Positions 25,401 to 38,400 of a stretch of 64,000 nucleotides of DNA are shown here, one piece after another. The stretch is taken from the NCBI GenBank assembly GCA_003864495.1, contig ML133454.1, forward strand, positions 3,755,442-3,819,441, read 5' to 3'. A program made the position numbers and the translations under genes. The notes beneath the pieces are model-generated. The model had not been told where the DNA came from, ran no database searches, and was given only the letters and a program-made list of their open reading frames with translations. This stretch comes from Nemopilema nomurai. Taxonomy: Eukaryota; Cnidaria; Scyphozoa; Rhizostomeae; Rhizostomatidae. Within the stretch, counting starts at the first letter, position 1, and every line of letters begins with the position of its first letter.

Positions 25401-28400
25401 CGTGCACACCAAGTGAATACCGATTCGCCAGTGCGCCGATTCCCGTCAGACCAACCAGAATGTATGGTCCTGTCAATCAACCCAGCTTCAATCCTGCGCA
25501 ACAACATCAACAACAGCAAAAGTTCTTCAGTTTTGGCATGTCCCCTTACCAATCACCCATGGACTCCCCTTTGACCTCTCCATTCACATCACCCTCGCCA
25601 TCCCCAAAGTCTTCCCCTTTGCCGTCACCTAGACTGTCGCCTTTTCCATCCCCAGTCGAAAGTCCGATGTTCCGAAAAAAGTTCGGCAGCGACCGACTTT
25701 CCGGGCGCCGGAATTCCGACCAATTTGCTTCGGTTTATGATTGGTTAAGGAGCCTGCGATTGCACAAGTATTCGGAAACTTTTAAAGATTATACTTTTGA
25801 TCAAGTGAGTGTCTTTTCACATGACTTTTCAATGATTTTCTTGTCAGTCAGTCGTCATGGTGATGCAAATATCGCTGACCCTTCATTCATCCTTTCTCGA
25901 TTGTTCTTACATTTAAGCAATTCGTTCATCAACCAAATTGTTAAACAATCAGCCATCTTGTAGTCATTGTTGCTATTTTCTCGTCTTGAGAAATGTTTTT
26001 CTGTTAGCTTCCTTGCTGTTTTTAATTTCAAATTCCAATGATAGACTTTCTATACTTTCTCCTGGTTCTCTTTAATTTTTATTAATTGCTCTTTTGCTTC
26101 ATTTTTAGATGAAAGACCTAAAAGACGACGATCTTGCCAAACTTGGACTGACGCAAGGTGCTAGGAAGAAGTTCAGATTAAACATCAATGCCCTTCTGTG
26201 AGTTTTTTTCGTCTCACTTCTATTTATTGTAGTCATTCCTTGTTTCCACATTACACACTATAAATGTTACTCCATACATTACTTCATACATATATATATT
26301 GTTTAATATTTGCAATTGTTTTGTTCTTGTCCTCGTGTCTATAACACCTCGTCTTTATCACCTCATTGTAGATAAGCTTCAAAGCGTATGACGGTACGGC
26401 TTTCTGGTGATTCTAAAGTTTCCACCACCATATGTGTTGATGCCTTCTGATTTCACAGTCAACTTTTTTGTGCAGTAAAGGCACCTTTGCGTTTTGCGAT
26501 TTGAATCTTCTAGAATTCTTGTTTTTCTTCTTCTTATCTGGCTGTCTGTTGCTTGCATTTAAAGCCGAGGAACTGCCATGGCCTCCGTCAAAAGATCAAT
26601 CACTTTAAATTGACGAAAGCACGATTTAAGAATACCACACAGTTTAGAAGCAATCGTTTTCCCTTTTGATTTACGTTCAGATTTTCTTTAAGAGTTGGTA
26701 CTCTTGAAGACATTTTCCAGTTTGCTAGTACTTTGTCATGTTATTCATATCTCGAAACTGCCCTCAGAACGTGACTGCTACTTTTGAAGATACTCGTTGA
26801 TCTAGAAATGCGAAAGTTTCATTTAATGGCTCTAGTTTCACGGCTGCTTTTGACTTTTGAATCGCATTCCGGTTCATAGTCCACAGTCATGCTCCAAAAA
26901 GATCTTGTCTTTTGGTTTGTGCTGTGATCCCGATTTTCCGTTACTCTCATTATTTCTACTCTCCAGAATGCCGGGCGAGAGAGTACTTGAATCTGTTTTG
27001 AGGTGCTCCCACCCATACTATCACCCTATGTGTTAGATCGTTTTGTAAACACGCCTGGGCCGTTCGTTCACATGAACTGTCTCTTCTTCCAGCGAAAAAG
27101 GGTTCAGGGGTTTCGGGCTGCACAGCAACAGCTTGCCCGACCCCGCAAGGCCAGGGCAAGCAGGTAACCAGCTGGACACGCCCCCTCGAAGGAAGACGTC
27201 CAGCGCGTCCGATTCGAAGCCTGTGTCCGGAAGTGCATCGGGCGAGCTGCGAAGGCAGAGCTCGACTGGTGCCGCAACGGAGGCGAAGACAGCAAGCCAG
27301 AAAGCTGAGGATGCGTCGGCGATGAAGGACAAGGACTGCTCTGGGAAGAGTGCCACTGCGGGGGAGAGCGACGATGGAAGTCAGGATACCTCCGAGAGTT
27401 TGGAAGACTTTCTTTCCGATGATGAGGTGTGTTGGTCGTCAACATGGCTTGCGCTGTTTTTAATAATACTGATTACCGGAGTGGAAAACCTGCCAGTAAA
27501 CTCATACGAAAGAGCAAGGAGCTCTTTGCTTTGTTCGACCCTCGGGAGAACAAGCCCTTGGTCATGATTAACGTCTGCCGGATTTGTTGTTGTAGTTGTT
27601 ATGTATTCAAAAAGCAGGACTTTAATTCTTGGCTGTGTATTTGCAGGTGTTTATGACGCGGCGGCCAACTGTTATAGAAAACAAGGACTGCCAGTTCCCC
27701 ATCGTCTCGTGTTACAACTGCGGCTCAAAGGACCACTTCGGGGAACAGTGCATGAAGCAGACTATGGAGGGCGAAACATACCAAAGATACGGTGGGTTCT
27801 TTTTCGCTTTGTTTCTCTTAATCCCGCGATCAGTTTGCTTAGAGCTCGCGGCCAGAAGGCACACAGGCCGCTTTAACCAGGATTGGAAATCGCTCCCTCG
27901 CAGCTATTAGGTAAAGTAGCGGACTGCATTGCTTGCAAAAGCACGCGGAGCACCCACGCAGTTTGGGTTGTTGTTGTTGATCTTTATCTAGTCCAAACGT
28001 TAACAATGGGCTAGTCAGCTCCGCTCCTGCAAAACATTACTCGACATGCTCCTTTACTTTCAAAGCTCAAGTAAACAAAGACAACAGGAGTCGTTGAAAA
28101 GAAATGTTCAAAGGGAAGTGCTTCCGCGTTCGGTTGAAAATGCCTTCATAACATCGTGCTCCTTTTTGCATTTCAAAAGTTAAAAATGTCCGAAATATGA
28201 GCAGATGCCAGCAATGCTGGATGTTAATTTCATAAAACAGCATCATGCCTTTCTCATGAAGTTATGACAAATGAGCTAGGAAGACTAAAAGTATTTTCAG
28301 TTATTCAATCATCTGCTCACAGCTTTTATGAGATGTCTAGCCTTGCGTAGACATGTTTGCATGGTTTTATTATTGAAAGAAAATTTATGGAATGCGAAAG

Positions 28401-29965
28401 AATGGAATAGAAAACTTATGAACAGTGGCGTTAAGTGAATCGAAGCTGAGCTGTAACAAGGAAGAGTAATGTAGGTAATGCTCACGAAATGGGTCAGTCC
28501 GCGTTGAGCTGTGGTTGAGATAAAGGCTGCCGAAAGGAGAGCTGAATTTTGTTTGCAAAAAGATGCAAGCGAGGATTGCGAAATAATTCTTTTGCCTCCA
28601 ATAAATGCCGCACAGCCACAGATACAAGATATTGCTTCGTCTTTTAACTTTCCAGAAGGGCATCCAAGCTTTTGGTTACTTCCACACTCGCAATGTCATT
28701 TTGGTTATTTGCAACTTTAGCAACCCTAAAGCCGCAGAAATACGTATGATCTCACCGCGAGGGCTTTCGCTGGTCTGAATTAGCCATGTTGTTTGATAAA
28801 TCGGAAGAGTATGACATACCAACGATGATCAATCCTTTTTCGCATTCGCATGGCTATGAGGACCCTTCACCATTGCGATTTTCAACAATGTTTGCTATAG
28901 CTTCTTGTGTTGATTTTGATGTTTGCTAATTTGATTTTATGTTTGGATTGGAAAATATGTTTTCCTGCATATCCTGTCCAGATTTGCCAAAAGTCTTGTT
29001 TAAGTTTTATCCTCTTTTTAAAAGGCGACTTGTTTCTGCAAACAGCCACTTGGCTTCCGCATTTCTCAAATCCTCACAATCTTGGTTCATTAGAATAACC
29101 ACGGAAGGCTAACAATCTTGAACAAGCTGTCCCAAACCGGTCATTTCTACGCTTTGAATTTAGCTACTTGTAACATTGCAATGCGAGGATTGACAAGATG
29201 ACAATTCTGGTTTGCTCACACCGCTATCTAAGTAACGATCTGCTATACGATCTGTTAAGACGGATTTGAAACTTGCGATAGGAAGATGCAGAGTCCAGAA
29301 AATTTGACGGCTCCACGGCTAGGAGCCGGAGGAAGGTTTTGCCAGTTAATGTCGTGTTTGAAGAGGGTTTATTGGTGATTTTTACTATAAACAACGACAG
29401 TTTTTAGTTGGTGAGGAAGTGACAACGATAGTGATGAGGAAGGTTGGATTTATAGGAATCGTAGTCGTATGAAAGCCTCAACTCTGCGAAGATGGTTATT
29501 TGTCTGTTAATCAAAGTTCCTTTTTACAGTGAAATGATATCGGATCATGTGGAAATTTTGACCATCAATTATTCATATGAAGTACAACATTCGCCAATGT
29601 TGATTGATTTTTATGAAACTGAATGTGTCGTCTTGTTATTAAATTGACTTACATCATTTCAATCGCTGTAGGAAAACCTTGCCAACTCCAACTTCTTTTT
29701 GTGGCGAGATGTAAGACCTAACCCACACTATCTTTCAGTATAATGTCATAACATGAATAATATTTGTATTAAACGTTTTAAGTAAATGTTAGTGTTCTCT
29801 TTCAAAGCATTGGCTTACGTTGATGTCACATTATCTTTCATAGAAAATAAGACAAGGATGTTTTTCCTAGCCATTCCTCGTTGTCGTCTTACTAATGAAA
29901 TATTGATCTCTCTTACAGGATACCGCTTAAAATATGATGGCGAGCGACTGAAAGATGAGAGATGA
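16461..29965 (+). CDS. ZCCHC14: ZCCHC14-like SAM and CCHC zinc-knuckle RNA-binding protein
   Basis: Eight exons: 16461-16988, 18763-18913, 22720-23037, 25365-25804, 26109-26197, 27093-27426, 27647-27791, 29919-29965; phases 0,1,1,0,2,0,1 agree throughout and give 683 residues. The conserved ZCCHC2/ZCCHC14 N-terminus is clear (VIWFRGLQGDERIDLMCSLL, then CVPLELRFLGTYIE). A SAM domain (VYDWLRSLRLHKYSETF to KKFRLNINALL) spans exons 4-5 and the knuckle CYNCGSKDHFGEQC (C-x2-C-x4-H-x4-C) is in exon 7, followed by YRLKY near the C-terminus as in vertebrate relatives. The middle is low complexity, with about ten [S/T]P sites. ZCCHC14 proteins bind CNGGN-type RNA hairpins through the SAM region and recruit TENT4 poly(A) polymerases. 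Translation may instead start at the Met at 16506, which better matches family N-termini. Shorter than the human protein (~950), so exons may be missing. Confidence 0.85.
19940..21060 (-). pseudogene. Possible decayed retroelement or processed sequence in ZCCHC14-like intron 2
   Basis: Minus-strand open stretches with non-intronic composition lie here (for example GTFWVKLEFLNNDGKLHDSA at about 20100, and SRLFKTGQTSHCA near 20390), broken by stops and frame changes. Local base composition is less AT-rich than the surrounding intron. I do not recognise the family. It is reported only as a region whose protein-like content differs from its surroundings. Confidence 0.25.
21557..21647. repeat. 11-bp tandem repeat, about 8 copies
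   Basis: GATCTGTTTGA repeated, with one GATTTGTTTGA and one GGTCTGTTTGA variant. It immediately precedes the larger 21-22-bp array in ZCCHC14-like intron 2. Confidence 0.9.
21650..22706. repeat. 21-22-bp minisatellite abutting the ZCCHC14 exon 3 acceptor, about 49 copies
   Basis: Unit CTTGATGGCTATGATTCTTA plus AA, with length variants that lose TT or one T. The last copy runs straight into the acceptor: GGCTATGATGTCTGTTTTAG, then exon 3 at 22720. Each unit has a TTCTTAAAC that could act as a weak branch-point-like string, but no AG suited to 3' splicing. The array occupies the acceptor-proximal kilobase of a 3.8 kb intron. Confidence 0.95.
23167..23213. repeat. CAA-rich simple repeat
   Basis: CAACAACAACAATCA repeated, then CAACAAAAAC, in ZCCHC14-like intron 3. 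Ordinary microsatellite. Confidence 0.85.
25733..26197 (+). other. SAM domain of the ZCCHC14-like protein (exons 4-5)
   Basis: SVYDWLRSLRLHKYSETFKD is helix 1-2 and MKDLKDDDLAKLGLTQGARK followed by KFRLNINALL is the remainder, split by the 25805-26108 intron exactly after FDQ. This 'L..L.L.KY...F' and 'DL..LGL..GAR.K' pattern is the SAM signature. In Smaug-type and ZCCHC14 proteins this domain binds RNA hairpin loops; the basic GARKKFR segment fits that use. Confidence 0.85.
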
Positions 29966-32900
29966 CAGAAAGTGCTGGAAATATAATATATTAAGAGGAC
30001 TATTGTTTTTTATAGGTTTGAAATTTTTTAGGATATTATCAATGGTGCGTTTGCTGTATGAAGTGCAGCCACTCCAAGATTAGTGGATTGTATTGGAAAG
30101 TATAGCGAATTTGTCGAAAGTCGCAAGTGAACTCCAGATTATAATATAGAATCTAAGCTTTTATGGTCAGTATGGAAGGGACTTGCTTTCTCCGTTCTTT
30201 CCAGCTTTTTTACCACACTGCCGGCACTGCTGGTAGCGCTTGTCTAAGGAGTTTTCACGTATTTTATTCTTACGATTCTTTGCTAGCATATGGGGGCGTC
30301 AATATTGCATCAAAAATATGTTCAATTTTACGTCACAATGTTACGTACAATATTACGTACACAGCAGCAATAGCACACGTAAACAGATCTGACCTTCTAC
30401 CCTGTTATTTAGGCCTGGGACAGTGTAGGCTAGTCTGCATGCCTTCCTGACGTAATCATGTGACGCCTGCATTTGTAGTAACAGGTATATGGCTAATGGC
30501 GGCTCGGAATATCTTCCCAAGCTAAGCAAGAAGATGTCCCCATAGAAAAAATGTACCTCCGTGAATGTCGACTTGTGTGTCTTTACACCTAACTCCTTAT
30601 GGTACACTTCTGTCTGGGTTGGCCCAGCAACGTCCTTGAGGCGTTTAATGATGTACGTGTCACATGAACGCTGACCTCGATCCGTATTTTAAACGTTCCA
30701 TAAGATGAGGATTTGATGGGCAAAATAGGTTGGTTTTGATATAGAAAGGCGTGCAATTTTATAAACACATCGGTTAATGTTCAGTGTTAATTTGATGGTC
30801 TAGACGTTAATGGGTAGCTTAACGTCGCTTCTCTAAGCTTCCGTCTCTCATAAAACTTTTGTCCGTCGTTTACGTAACCTAGAACATTCGAAAGTTCAAG
30901 ACCAGTTAGGCTAGATGGCAGTGTTCAGGCGATACCGATGTTTGGACGGTACCGATGTTTATCAAGTACAGAGGAGGTAGTCAGTTGCCGAATCAGATGT
31001 ATGGACGCAGTCACTAGCGAAGCATTGGAAACGTAACGTTGGTTTAGCAAGAGGCCACTGTCATAAACTAATGAAACCACTCAACCCCCAACCCCCCCCC
31101 CCCATGACATTATGTCCTTCGCTGAAATGCCTTTGTCCCATGCATCCTGTCCGGTTTCTCGTTTCAAGTCCCTCCCAGATTCCATTTCAGATGCGTGTTC
31201 TCACTCCCTTGTCTGTTCTAACGAAGTAAATAAAGCTTCGTACCAGGGACATGACCCCTTCTTTTCATTCTGCAACGGAATAAACTTCCGCATGTTTCCG
31301 GCTTTAGTGGCCAATTAGAAACTTTTTAATTATATTGTAACATATGTTCAATTTAGAATTGGTGTTTGAAGATTTCTAGGTGCATTTGTGCGTGGTTCTC
31401 TCGTCTTCCCTGAATGTTCCAAAGAACTTGCGTTACTCCAATCGGGCGTAACAGACATGGAACGTAGCCAAAGAAGTCAGCGGATTCTACAGCGCCATTC
31501 ATTGGCAGCGATGTTGATGGAGCCCATGTTATATATCCGTACAAAGGAACTGATAGCACATCGGTAGATCCATAGTTCCGTCTCCAAGCATGCCTTGATG
31601 AATTAGAGATAGGCCTAAGTTTGAAATGCGAAGAAACGCATAATGTTCACAATGTCACAGATAATTCTCTCTACGAAATGAAGCTACAATAATCTTGTTC
31701 TTCAACAGTTCTTCTTCTGAGTTATACGTCAATAAGTTGAATTAATTCAATTCGCTTCTCTCCTCTTCAGCCGTGTCAACTTGCTCATTTTCTTTCATCC
31801 TTAAGAGACTTAAGAGATTCTTTATCTTCCCTTTTGAAACGGAAATACCCTTCAGCTTGAACAAACAATTTCTTCTTCATTAGCTGAAAGTGAATTATTG
31901 CAAGTCACTGAAGATATAAAGCTATTGCTAAATTTTAGCTGATCAAGTGACAATAAATAGATATTTACATGTAACCATCTATAACAGTATCTATTACAAA
32001 CGAAAGCTGTAAGACAAGCGGAAAAAACTCATTAGAGCTATCTAGCCACGTGCTCCTCTTTGACATGAATTTGTGTAGTAGAGTTTGTGCTGTGTAGTAA
32101 AATTATGAATTTGACTTAAAATGTAGGAGGTAAAAAAGAAAGATATATAATATTTATACGCTCAAAATTATTTATATTTCCACGATGATAGGTGGGTATT
32201 GACAAATTGATCAGTACAACAGGATATAACGGAGAAGAACAAAAAAAAATATTACGCTCAAAAATGAAAAGTATAGATGAATGTGAAGAGGGTATCAATT
32301 TGAAGGTGTGGATATGATGCAATAGTCTGTGCGATTAAAAGATGGTTAGGTAGCGTTTCATTTTTGTGATGAATAGCGTTTTAGTTTTCCTTATTTCAAG
32401 AGGTAAAGTGTTCTAAAATTTTAGCCTTGAAAGATTATCGATTTTTTTCTGAATTCAGTTGAGAACAAAGAAAGTTTTTCTTGCGGAATTTCTGGTGTGA
32501 AATGATGAAGAAAAGAGATTATGACAAATTTTTTATTAAATAGCTCATTATGATTTTTACTGTAGATTTCGAAAATGAATTCATATACCTCTAATTTGTG
32601 TGCAGAATCAAAAGCAAGAGTATTTAGGTTTTTGAAGAGAGTTTAGCTACAAGTTATTTTCTTTGCAAAGCAAATAGCTTTAAATGTTTTACGTAGTTTG
32701 CGTTCTTTAGGTTCCAGATTGGGATATTTTTGCCCCTATCAAAAATACCATATAGAATATGTGGCGCGTTTAAGAATTTGTCTGGGAACATCATGGCGCG
32801 TTTTGAAAGAATACCTAGGCCTTTGGCAAGTTAACATTTATTGATTTATATGTTCTTTCTAAGATAGGTGAGAATCAATTGTAACACCAAGACATTTAGT

Positions 32901-33750
32901 ATAATTTTGATGTTTTAATAGTTCTTTTTGATAGATAATTTGATGTTAGTTTTTATGAAATTAGTTTTCTTTTGTATTGGGTGTATTGTAAGAAAGTTAG
33001 ATTTGGATACATTAAGTTTATTTTCAAGGGGCCAATATGAAACATTCAATAACTCTCTATTAACCACAGTTTCGAGATGTTCTAAATCTTATTCCTGAAG
33101 ACTAGGCTCGTATCATCAACAAACAAATGGAAATCAAGTAAAGCTAAGATAGTAATGGTTAATTAATTCGTGTAAAGTAAAAATAAAGTAAAAATAGAAA
33201 GGGCCTAAAACACATGCTACAAGTACCATCGACGGCAAAGAAACCAAATGGGAATGAAGCCTAGACTGAACGGGACAGCAGAGTGGTCAGAACCCTGTGA
33301 TGCGGTGCAACCCTGACTGGTTCCCAAGCGTGGTTTGCAAACAACATAGCTGCTATCACCTCCTTTCAATTGACCTCCTCCTCTCTTGAGGCCACAACCA
33401 CATTCGCACAGATATCTTCATATTCCGGCTATTCAATAAAAACAATAGCTGTTTAAGCCTCTGTGATAAAATTTAAATCCGCTTTGGAAAACGTTTAATG
33501 GTTTTTCTGTAATCACCGGTTAGAGGTGTCTTATGGCATAATTTCATTGCGAGATGTAAAAGCAATTTGTATTGTAAAGGAATATTCGCAGTTATACCAA
33601 AAATTTCATTGATGGCTTCAGGGAAAACTATTTTCTTTCGAAATAAAAGTTACCCAGAAAGCTTTTTGCAACTTAAAATATTATTGTCGGCTTACAGATA
33701 AGACTCTCTCGGATAGATTTTTTTTATTTGGGAATCAACCATTAACATAT
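29966..33750. other. Intergenic region downstream of ZCCHC14-like gene
   Basis: AT-rich sequence with no exon chain that I can support. It includes a poly-C run near 31088-31102 and a decayed LINE reverse-transcriptase segment at about 32700-33125. The rest shows only short, unsupported open frames. Confidence 0.5.
32700..33125 (-). mobile_element. Decayed non-LTR retrotransposon (LINE) reverse-transcriptase fragment
   Basis: Reading the minus strand across frame changes and stops, one meets FVDDTSLVF (33123-33097; the catalytic 'xxDD' box of reverse transcriptases), then NVSKSNFL, then KCLGVTIDSHLS (about 32896-32862) and KEHIN, and LAKGLGILSK. The order 'FADDT ... NxxKSNxM ... YLGVxxDxxLxWxxHI' is the usual end of the RT domain in CR1/L2/Jockey-type LINEs. 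Many stops show that it is dead. Element ends were not found, so the limits are approximate. Confidence 0.65.
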
Positions 33751-33826
33751 CACGTGCACATTCGAGATGGCAGCTTGGGCCTCCCACTTCTAAGAAGTGA
33801 ACTCGCACAACCTAAGATGGCGGACG
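33751..33826 (+). promoter_or_regulatory. Candidate compact promoter / YY1-type initiator at the TDRD7-like start
   Basis: An E-box CACGTG lies at 33751-33756 and the start codon is embedded in AAGATGGCGG (33815-33824), the YY1-like motif often found at the translation start of TATA-less animal genes. The ATG context (AAGATGG) is also a good Kozak match. This supports 33817 as the start, with a very short 5' untranslated region. Confidence 0.35.
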
Positions 33827-35473
33827 AGAAGATCAAGAAGGCCACGGAAGGCCTGCTCAACTCGGTCCTAATCAGCACCAAGGGTGGTGTTCCCTTGCAC
33901 CAACTTGCAAGAGAGTATCGCGAGGTATTATTTGCCAATTTTCACGTGTCTTTTAAGGATAGAAGTGCTCGTTCTGACGCAGTCTTTTATCGTTAACACT
34001 GTTGGACGAGAAAAGCGGGTATATGAAATACCCTTAAATAATTTCGGGCTGTTAGATTAGGAAAGTTGCTACTTCATACTGTCTTTTTATGCTTTAATAC
34101 GGACATGTTTGAAATGGTTTGTAATAGTCCATTTCAATTTTGTACAAAAGTGATATATACAAATTGAAAATTGGAATAAGTATAAATAGTGCAGTACATG
34201 AAAGCAGTGGTGGATAGTATTAGTAACAAATGAGAGCTGGGGTTTCCAAACATGATTTTATTCATTTGTTCTTTTTATAAGCTATCCATATAATTTCTTT
34301 GACGTTATTTAGGTGGACTATATTTTGACATACCTTCTTTAACATCTGCAGACAATTATTATGGATGAATAAAGTTTCCATACAGAACTTCTTGTCATAA
34401 AAAGGAAAGCCTCAGCAACTGAACAAGAAAAGCACTCTTTTATTTTAATGTTTCTATGACACATCTTGACTTGCCACCATCTCAGCATTAGTGGTGGCAA
34501 ATATAGGGTTTTTCTCAATCAACTGTCAAAATGCCAAGCGGAGCAGTTATTTAGAACAATTCCAACAAATTGCTGTTCTTGCATCAAAATCTCTTTCAAA
34601 CAATAGTTTAGTTTTTTTCTTTCTTGGGTATGAAATGATTGAACAATTCATTTGTCAAGCTAACATCTTAGCATGCTTGAAAATTATGGTTTTCAAGAAA
34701 CCTTTTAGCCAAATCTACCAGCAAAGTCAAGAGAATACTATTTATGAAGTACCTAATTTTAATCTTTTAGAAAAATGGATAAAATGTTTTTTCTTGATAG
34801 GTCACAATGTCAGATATTCCTTTGGAAAAACTTGGGTTTTCAACCATCGAGTCTTACATTAGATCAATCCCACATTGTGCTTTTTTGCAAACAAGTGAAA
34901 ATGGAATGCTTATTGTAAAGGGTGTCACAAATGAAAGTAACCACCACATCGCAAAGTTAGTGTCAGGCCAGAAAAAAGGAAAGAAAAAGTCCAGCTCTGT
35001 GGTTAAAGCTGTATCCAGAGGGAGAGGCAAGTACGCAAGAGGCAATGTGTACAGAATTGCAAGCAATTTGAGAGGCAGTGGTAGCAACTATCGCCCCTCA
35101 TTTCATCAAACAACAGCCAAAAGGCCTTTTTCTGGAGCAACTTACATAAGCAAATCTGCAAGTTCCCCCAGCTTCGCCACAAAGCCAAATACCCAATTAA
35201 GTGGAAGGGCATGGGAATCTGGAAGGACTTTGCAGAATGGGAGTTCAAATTTCTGGTCACAACCAAGTTCTAATGTTCCAATGCCTCGGCCACAAATAAA
35301 TTTTAATTTGCCACCTAGAATGAAAAAATTGCAAAATACTGCAAATATTTTTAATAGAAGTGACAATAGGGCTGAAATGAGACATAATGATGCACAACCC
35401 CAGCACACTTCCAATGAAAAAGACATGAAGTTTGATGCAAGAAGTATGATAAACAAAGGACATCAGATTAAAG
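33817..35473 (+). other. LOTUS domain 1 and basic linker (TDRD7-like exons 1-2)
   Basis: VLISTKGGVPLHQLAREYRE at the end of exon 1 joins VTMSDIPLEKLGFSTIESYI and RSIPHCAFLQ in exon 2. This is the winged-helix LOTUS (OST-HTH) signature 'G.PL..L..EY....G..IP...LGF..LE.YL.SIP'. The remainder of exon 2 is a ~170-residue low-complexity linker rich in K, R, S and N, with RG/GRG spots, likely disordered and RNA-associated. Confidence 0.85.
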
Positions 35474-38400
35474 GTATTTTGTTTTTCTTGATTTTGCTTC
35501 AAATGTGCTAATGTCTCATGCAATTAGTTTTGACTGAATCAGTGGTACCCTTTTTACTTTATCAACATTATCAACACCATTGATTAAATGTGTGTGCGCA
35601 GAGAGAGTTTGGATATCTTTTTCTAGCCATATTTGGTATTTTCCTGGAACAGCCATTTGATGTTTTACAAGTTGAGAGTATGTTCTTGGTATAAAATATT
35701 CGCAAAAAGTTGACTTCTTTACTGTTGAGTGCATTTCCAACTTTGGAGCCCAGCAGACTTGACCCCTTGGGCCATAAACCTAACAGAGCTTGCATGTTAT
35801 GCAAAATGCAAAGAGAAAATTTTGGCAGACCATTTTGTGCCACTTTTTGAATCATTTTGCAAACTAGCTTATATTCCCAGACAGAACACATAATCAATAA
35901 ATTTCTCAAGACTTCATTGCTTGGGTGTCCATGTTTTTCAAGATCTAATGGAGAATGTGAAAGTTCTGGATTCTTATTTTTTGTGATAAACATAAACATA
36001 ATTGGCTCTCTTTAACATTTCCTTTTGGTTTCTTTAATTTCTGTTCTGTTGAAATAAGTTGTTTCTCTTGTCCTGACTCCTTTTGAAGTGACTTATTTTT
36101 TGGTGACTAGAAAGACTTACACTCGTTCAGGCTCCCAGGCCTCTAGGCCTATGGGCTCAAAGAATGTAGAGGCTTGGGCTCTTGGTTTCTAGATTCTGCA
36201 ATGGCTCAAGACTACTTAGCTCTAAAGTTAGGCCTTTTCATTTCTGCTTGTGCTCATGTTTCTTCTTTTTATTCTAGATGTAAGGCAGAATGTTCTCAAG
36301 GTTTGTATGAAATGCATTTGTTTTTGTTGTTTTTTCAGAAGTAAAAAATTCACATTTTATTTTCTTTATGGCACCGGTCAGAATCGCTTTCTTTGCTTCA
36401 GGTGAAAACGTGTGCGCGTTCTGTTTCGTATATTTTTCCTCGTTACAGTGCTCGTCAGTCAAGCCCAAATTGTATCAGAAATATCTGTTTGATTTTGATC
36501 CGGACCTTGGTGTATACATTAAGTGAAGCCCATACTGCCTGATGATACTCTCTTGCCCTCGAATAGAAGGTTAATTTTATTTTGTACAGCGAATGTTAAT
36601 ACGGCTAGCAGTCAAGCATAGGCTCATCTCCCTTACCAAGCTGAGGATATTTTCGTCGAATTACATTGCGGCCTCCCTCAGTACTTCGCTGAAGCCGCTG
36701 GAAGGGTGGAAGTTGCGTTGTGGGTTATGTATACACAGTAGACTCGTTTGTGATCTCTCACCCCAATCACCTTTCCAGATTCTGGATCGGTTCCCCAATG
36801 GCATTTGGCGTGGTTTCTTTTGCAACCAATACAAAGAAGAAACTGGAAGTACGCCTGACGACCTTATGAATTTTTTGAAGGTGGAAATGAAAGAAGTGGT
36901 TGAAGTGAAGAGGTAATTCCCTCTCAGGTTTTTTGTGTTATTTTCTCGTTTGGGGAAAACGAGATGATCTGAAAATAATACTCATCATAATCACTGCTTC
37001 AGCTCTATAGTTAGATGTCTGCTATGTATCGGGCCACCCCGAGAAAATTGTGGCATAGGCAAAGATGATTGTGCCACGATTGTTGTAATTGCTAAAGGCC
37101 CATGGGATTTGTCTAGTCCCAGTCCTCTCCTGTCAGCCACAGTGCGTATGATGCCTTCAAATTTTTCATTAAACATTGCACGGCCCCACGAGAGCCAGTG
37201 TGCGAGTTGGTGCATCGCGCGCAAAGCTAAGGATACCTAATTACAAATAGATTCTTCTAGCTCAATCAGTCAGCATTCTTCTATCATTCTTCTAGCTCAA
37301 TCAGTCAGCATTCTTCTATCATTCTTCTAGCTCAATCAGTCAGCATTCTTCTATCATTCTTCTAGCTCAATCAGTCAGCATTCTTCTATCATTCTTCTAG
37401 CTCAATCAGTCAGCATTCTTCTATCATTCTTCTAGCTCAATCAGTCAGCATTCTTCTATCATTCTTCTAGCTCAATCAGTCAGCATTCTTCTATCATTCT
37501 TCTAGCTCAATCAGTCAGCATTCTTCTATCATTCTTCTAGCTCAATCAGTCAGCATTCTTCTATCATTCTTCTAGCTCAATCAGTCAGCATTCTTCTATC
37601 ATTCTTCTAGCTCAATCAGTCAGCATTCTTCTATCATTCTTCTAGCTCAATCAGTCAGCATTCTTCTATCATTCTTCTAGCTCAATCAGTCAGCATTCTT
37701 CTATCATTCTTCTAGCTCAATCAGTCAGCATTCTTCTATCATTCTTCTAGCTCAATCAGTCAGCATTCTTCTGTCATTCTTCTAGCTCAATCAGTCAGCA
37801 TTCTTCTATCATTCTTCTAGCTCAATCAGTCAGCATTCTTCTATCATTCTTCTAGCTCAATCAGTCAGCATTCTTCTTCATTCTTCTAGCTCAATCAGTC
37901 AGCATTCTTCTATCATTCTTCTAGCTCAATCAGTCAGCATTCTTCTATCATTCTTCTAGCTCAATCAGTCAGCATTCTTCTATCATTCTTCTAGCTCAAT
38001 CAGTCAGCATTCTTCTATCATTCTTCTAGCTCAATCATTCAGCATTCTTCTATATTCTTCTAGCTCAATCAGTCAGCATTCTTCTATCATTTATCTAGCT
38101 CAATCAGTCAGCATTCTTCTATCATTCTTCTAGCTCAATCAGTCATTACGTGGAAGCAGTTTGTCATAACTTGGTCACGAGTTTTCATCAAGCCATCAAT
38201 CAGTTGACCAATCAGCATTTTTTACAGCAATCAACTCTTAGAACTAGTGTTGCCGCTTCCTCACTGGCCACCCTGGGGCCATACTGCTCTGGTCACCCTT
38301 CGTTGTTGTGTAATTGTGTTGCAAACTCACTTAACTGCTTCTTTTCTATGCAGCATGGTCGGCGACAACGAAATAATCTGCCTTCGAAAGGTAAAACGAG

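Noticed and set aside
28385..28720. Overlapping ORFs on both strands in the last ZCCHC14-like intron
   Set aside because: No recognisable domain, and inclusion is not needed, since phase 1 links exon 7 directly to exon 8.
37253..38140. CRISPR-like array
   Set aside because: Units are contiguous with no unique spacers, and the genome is eukaryotic; the same applies to the other arrays.
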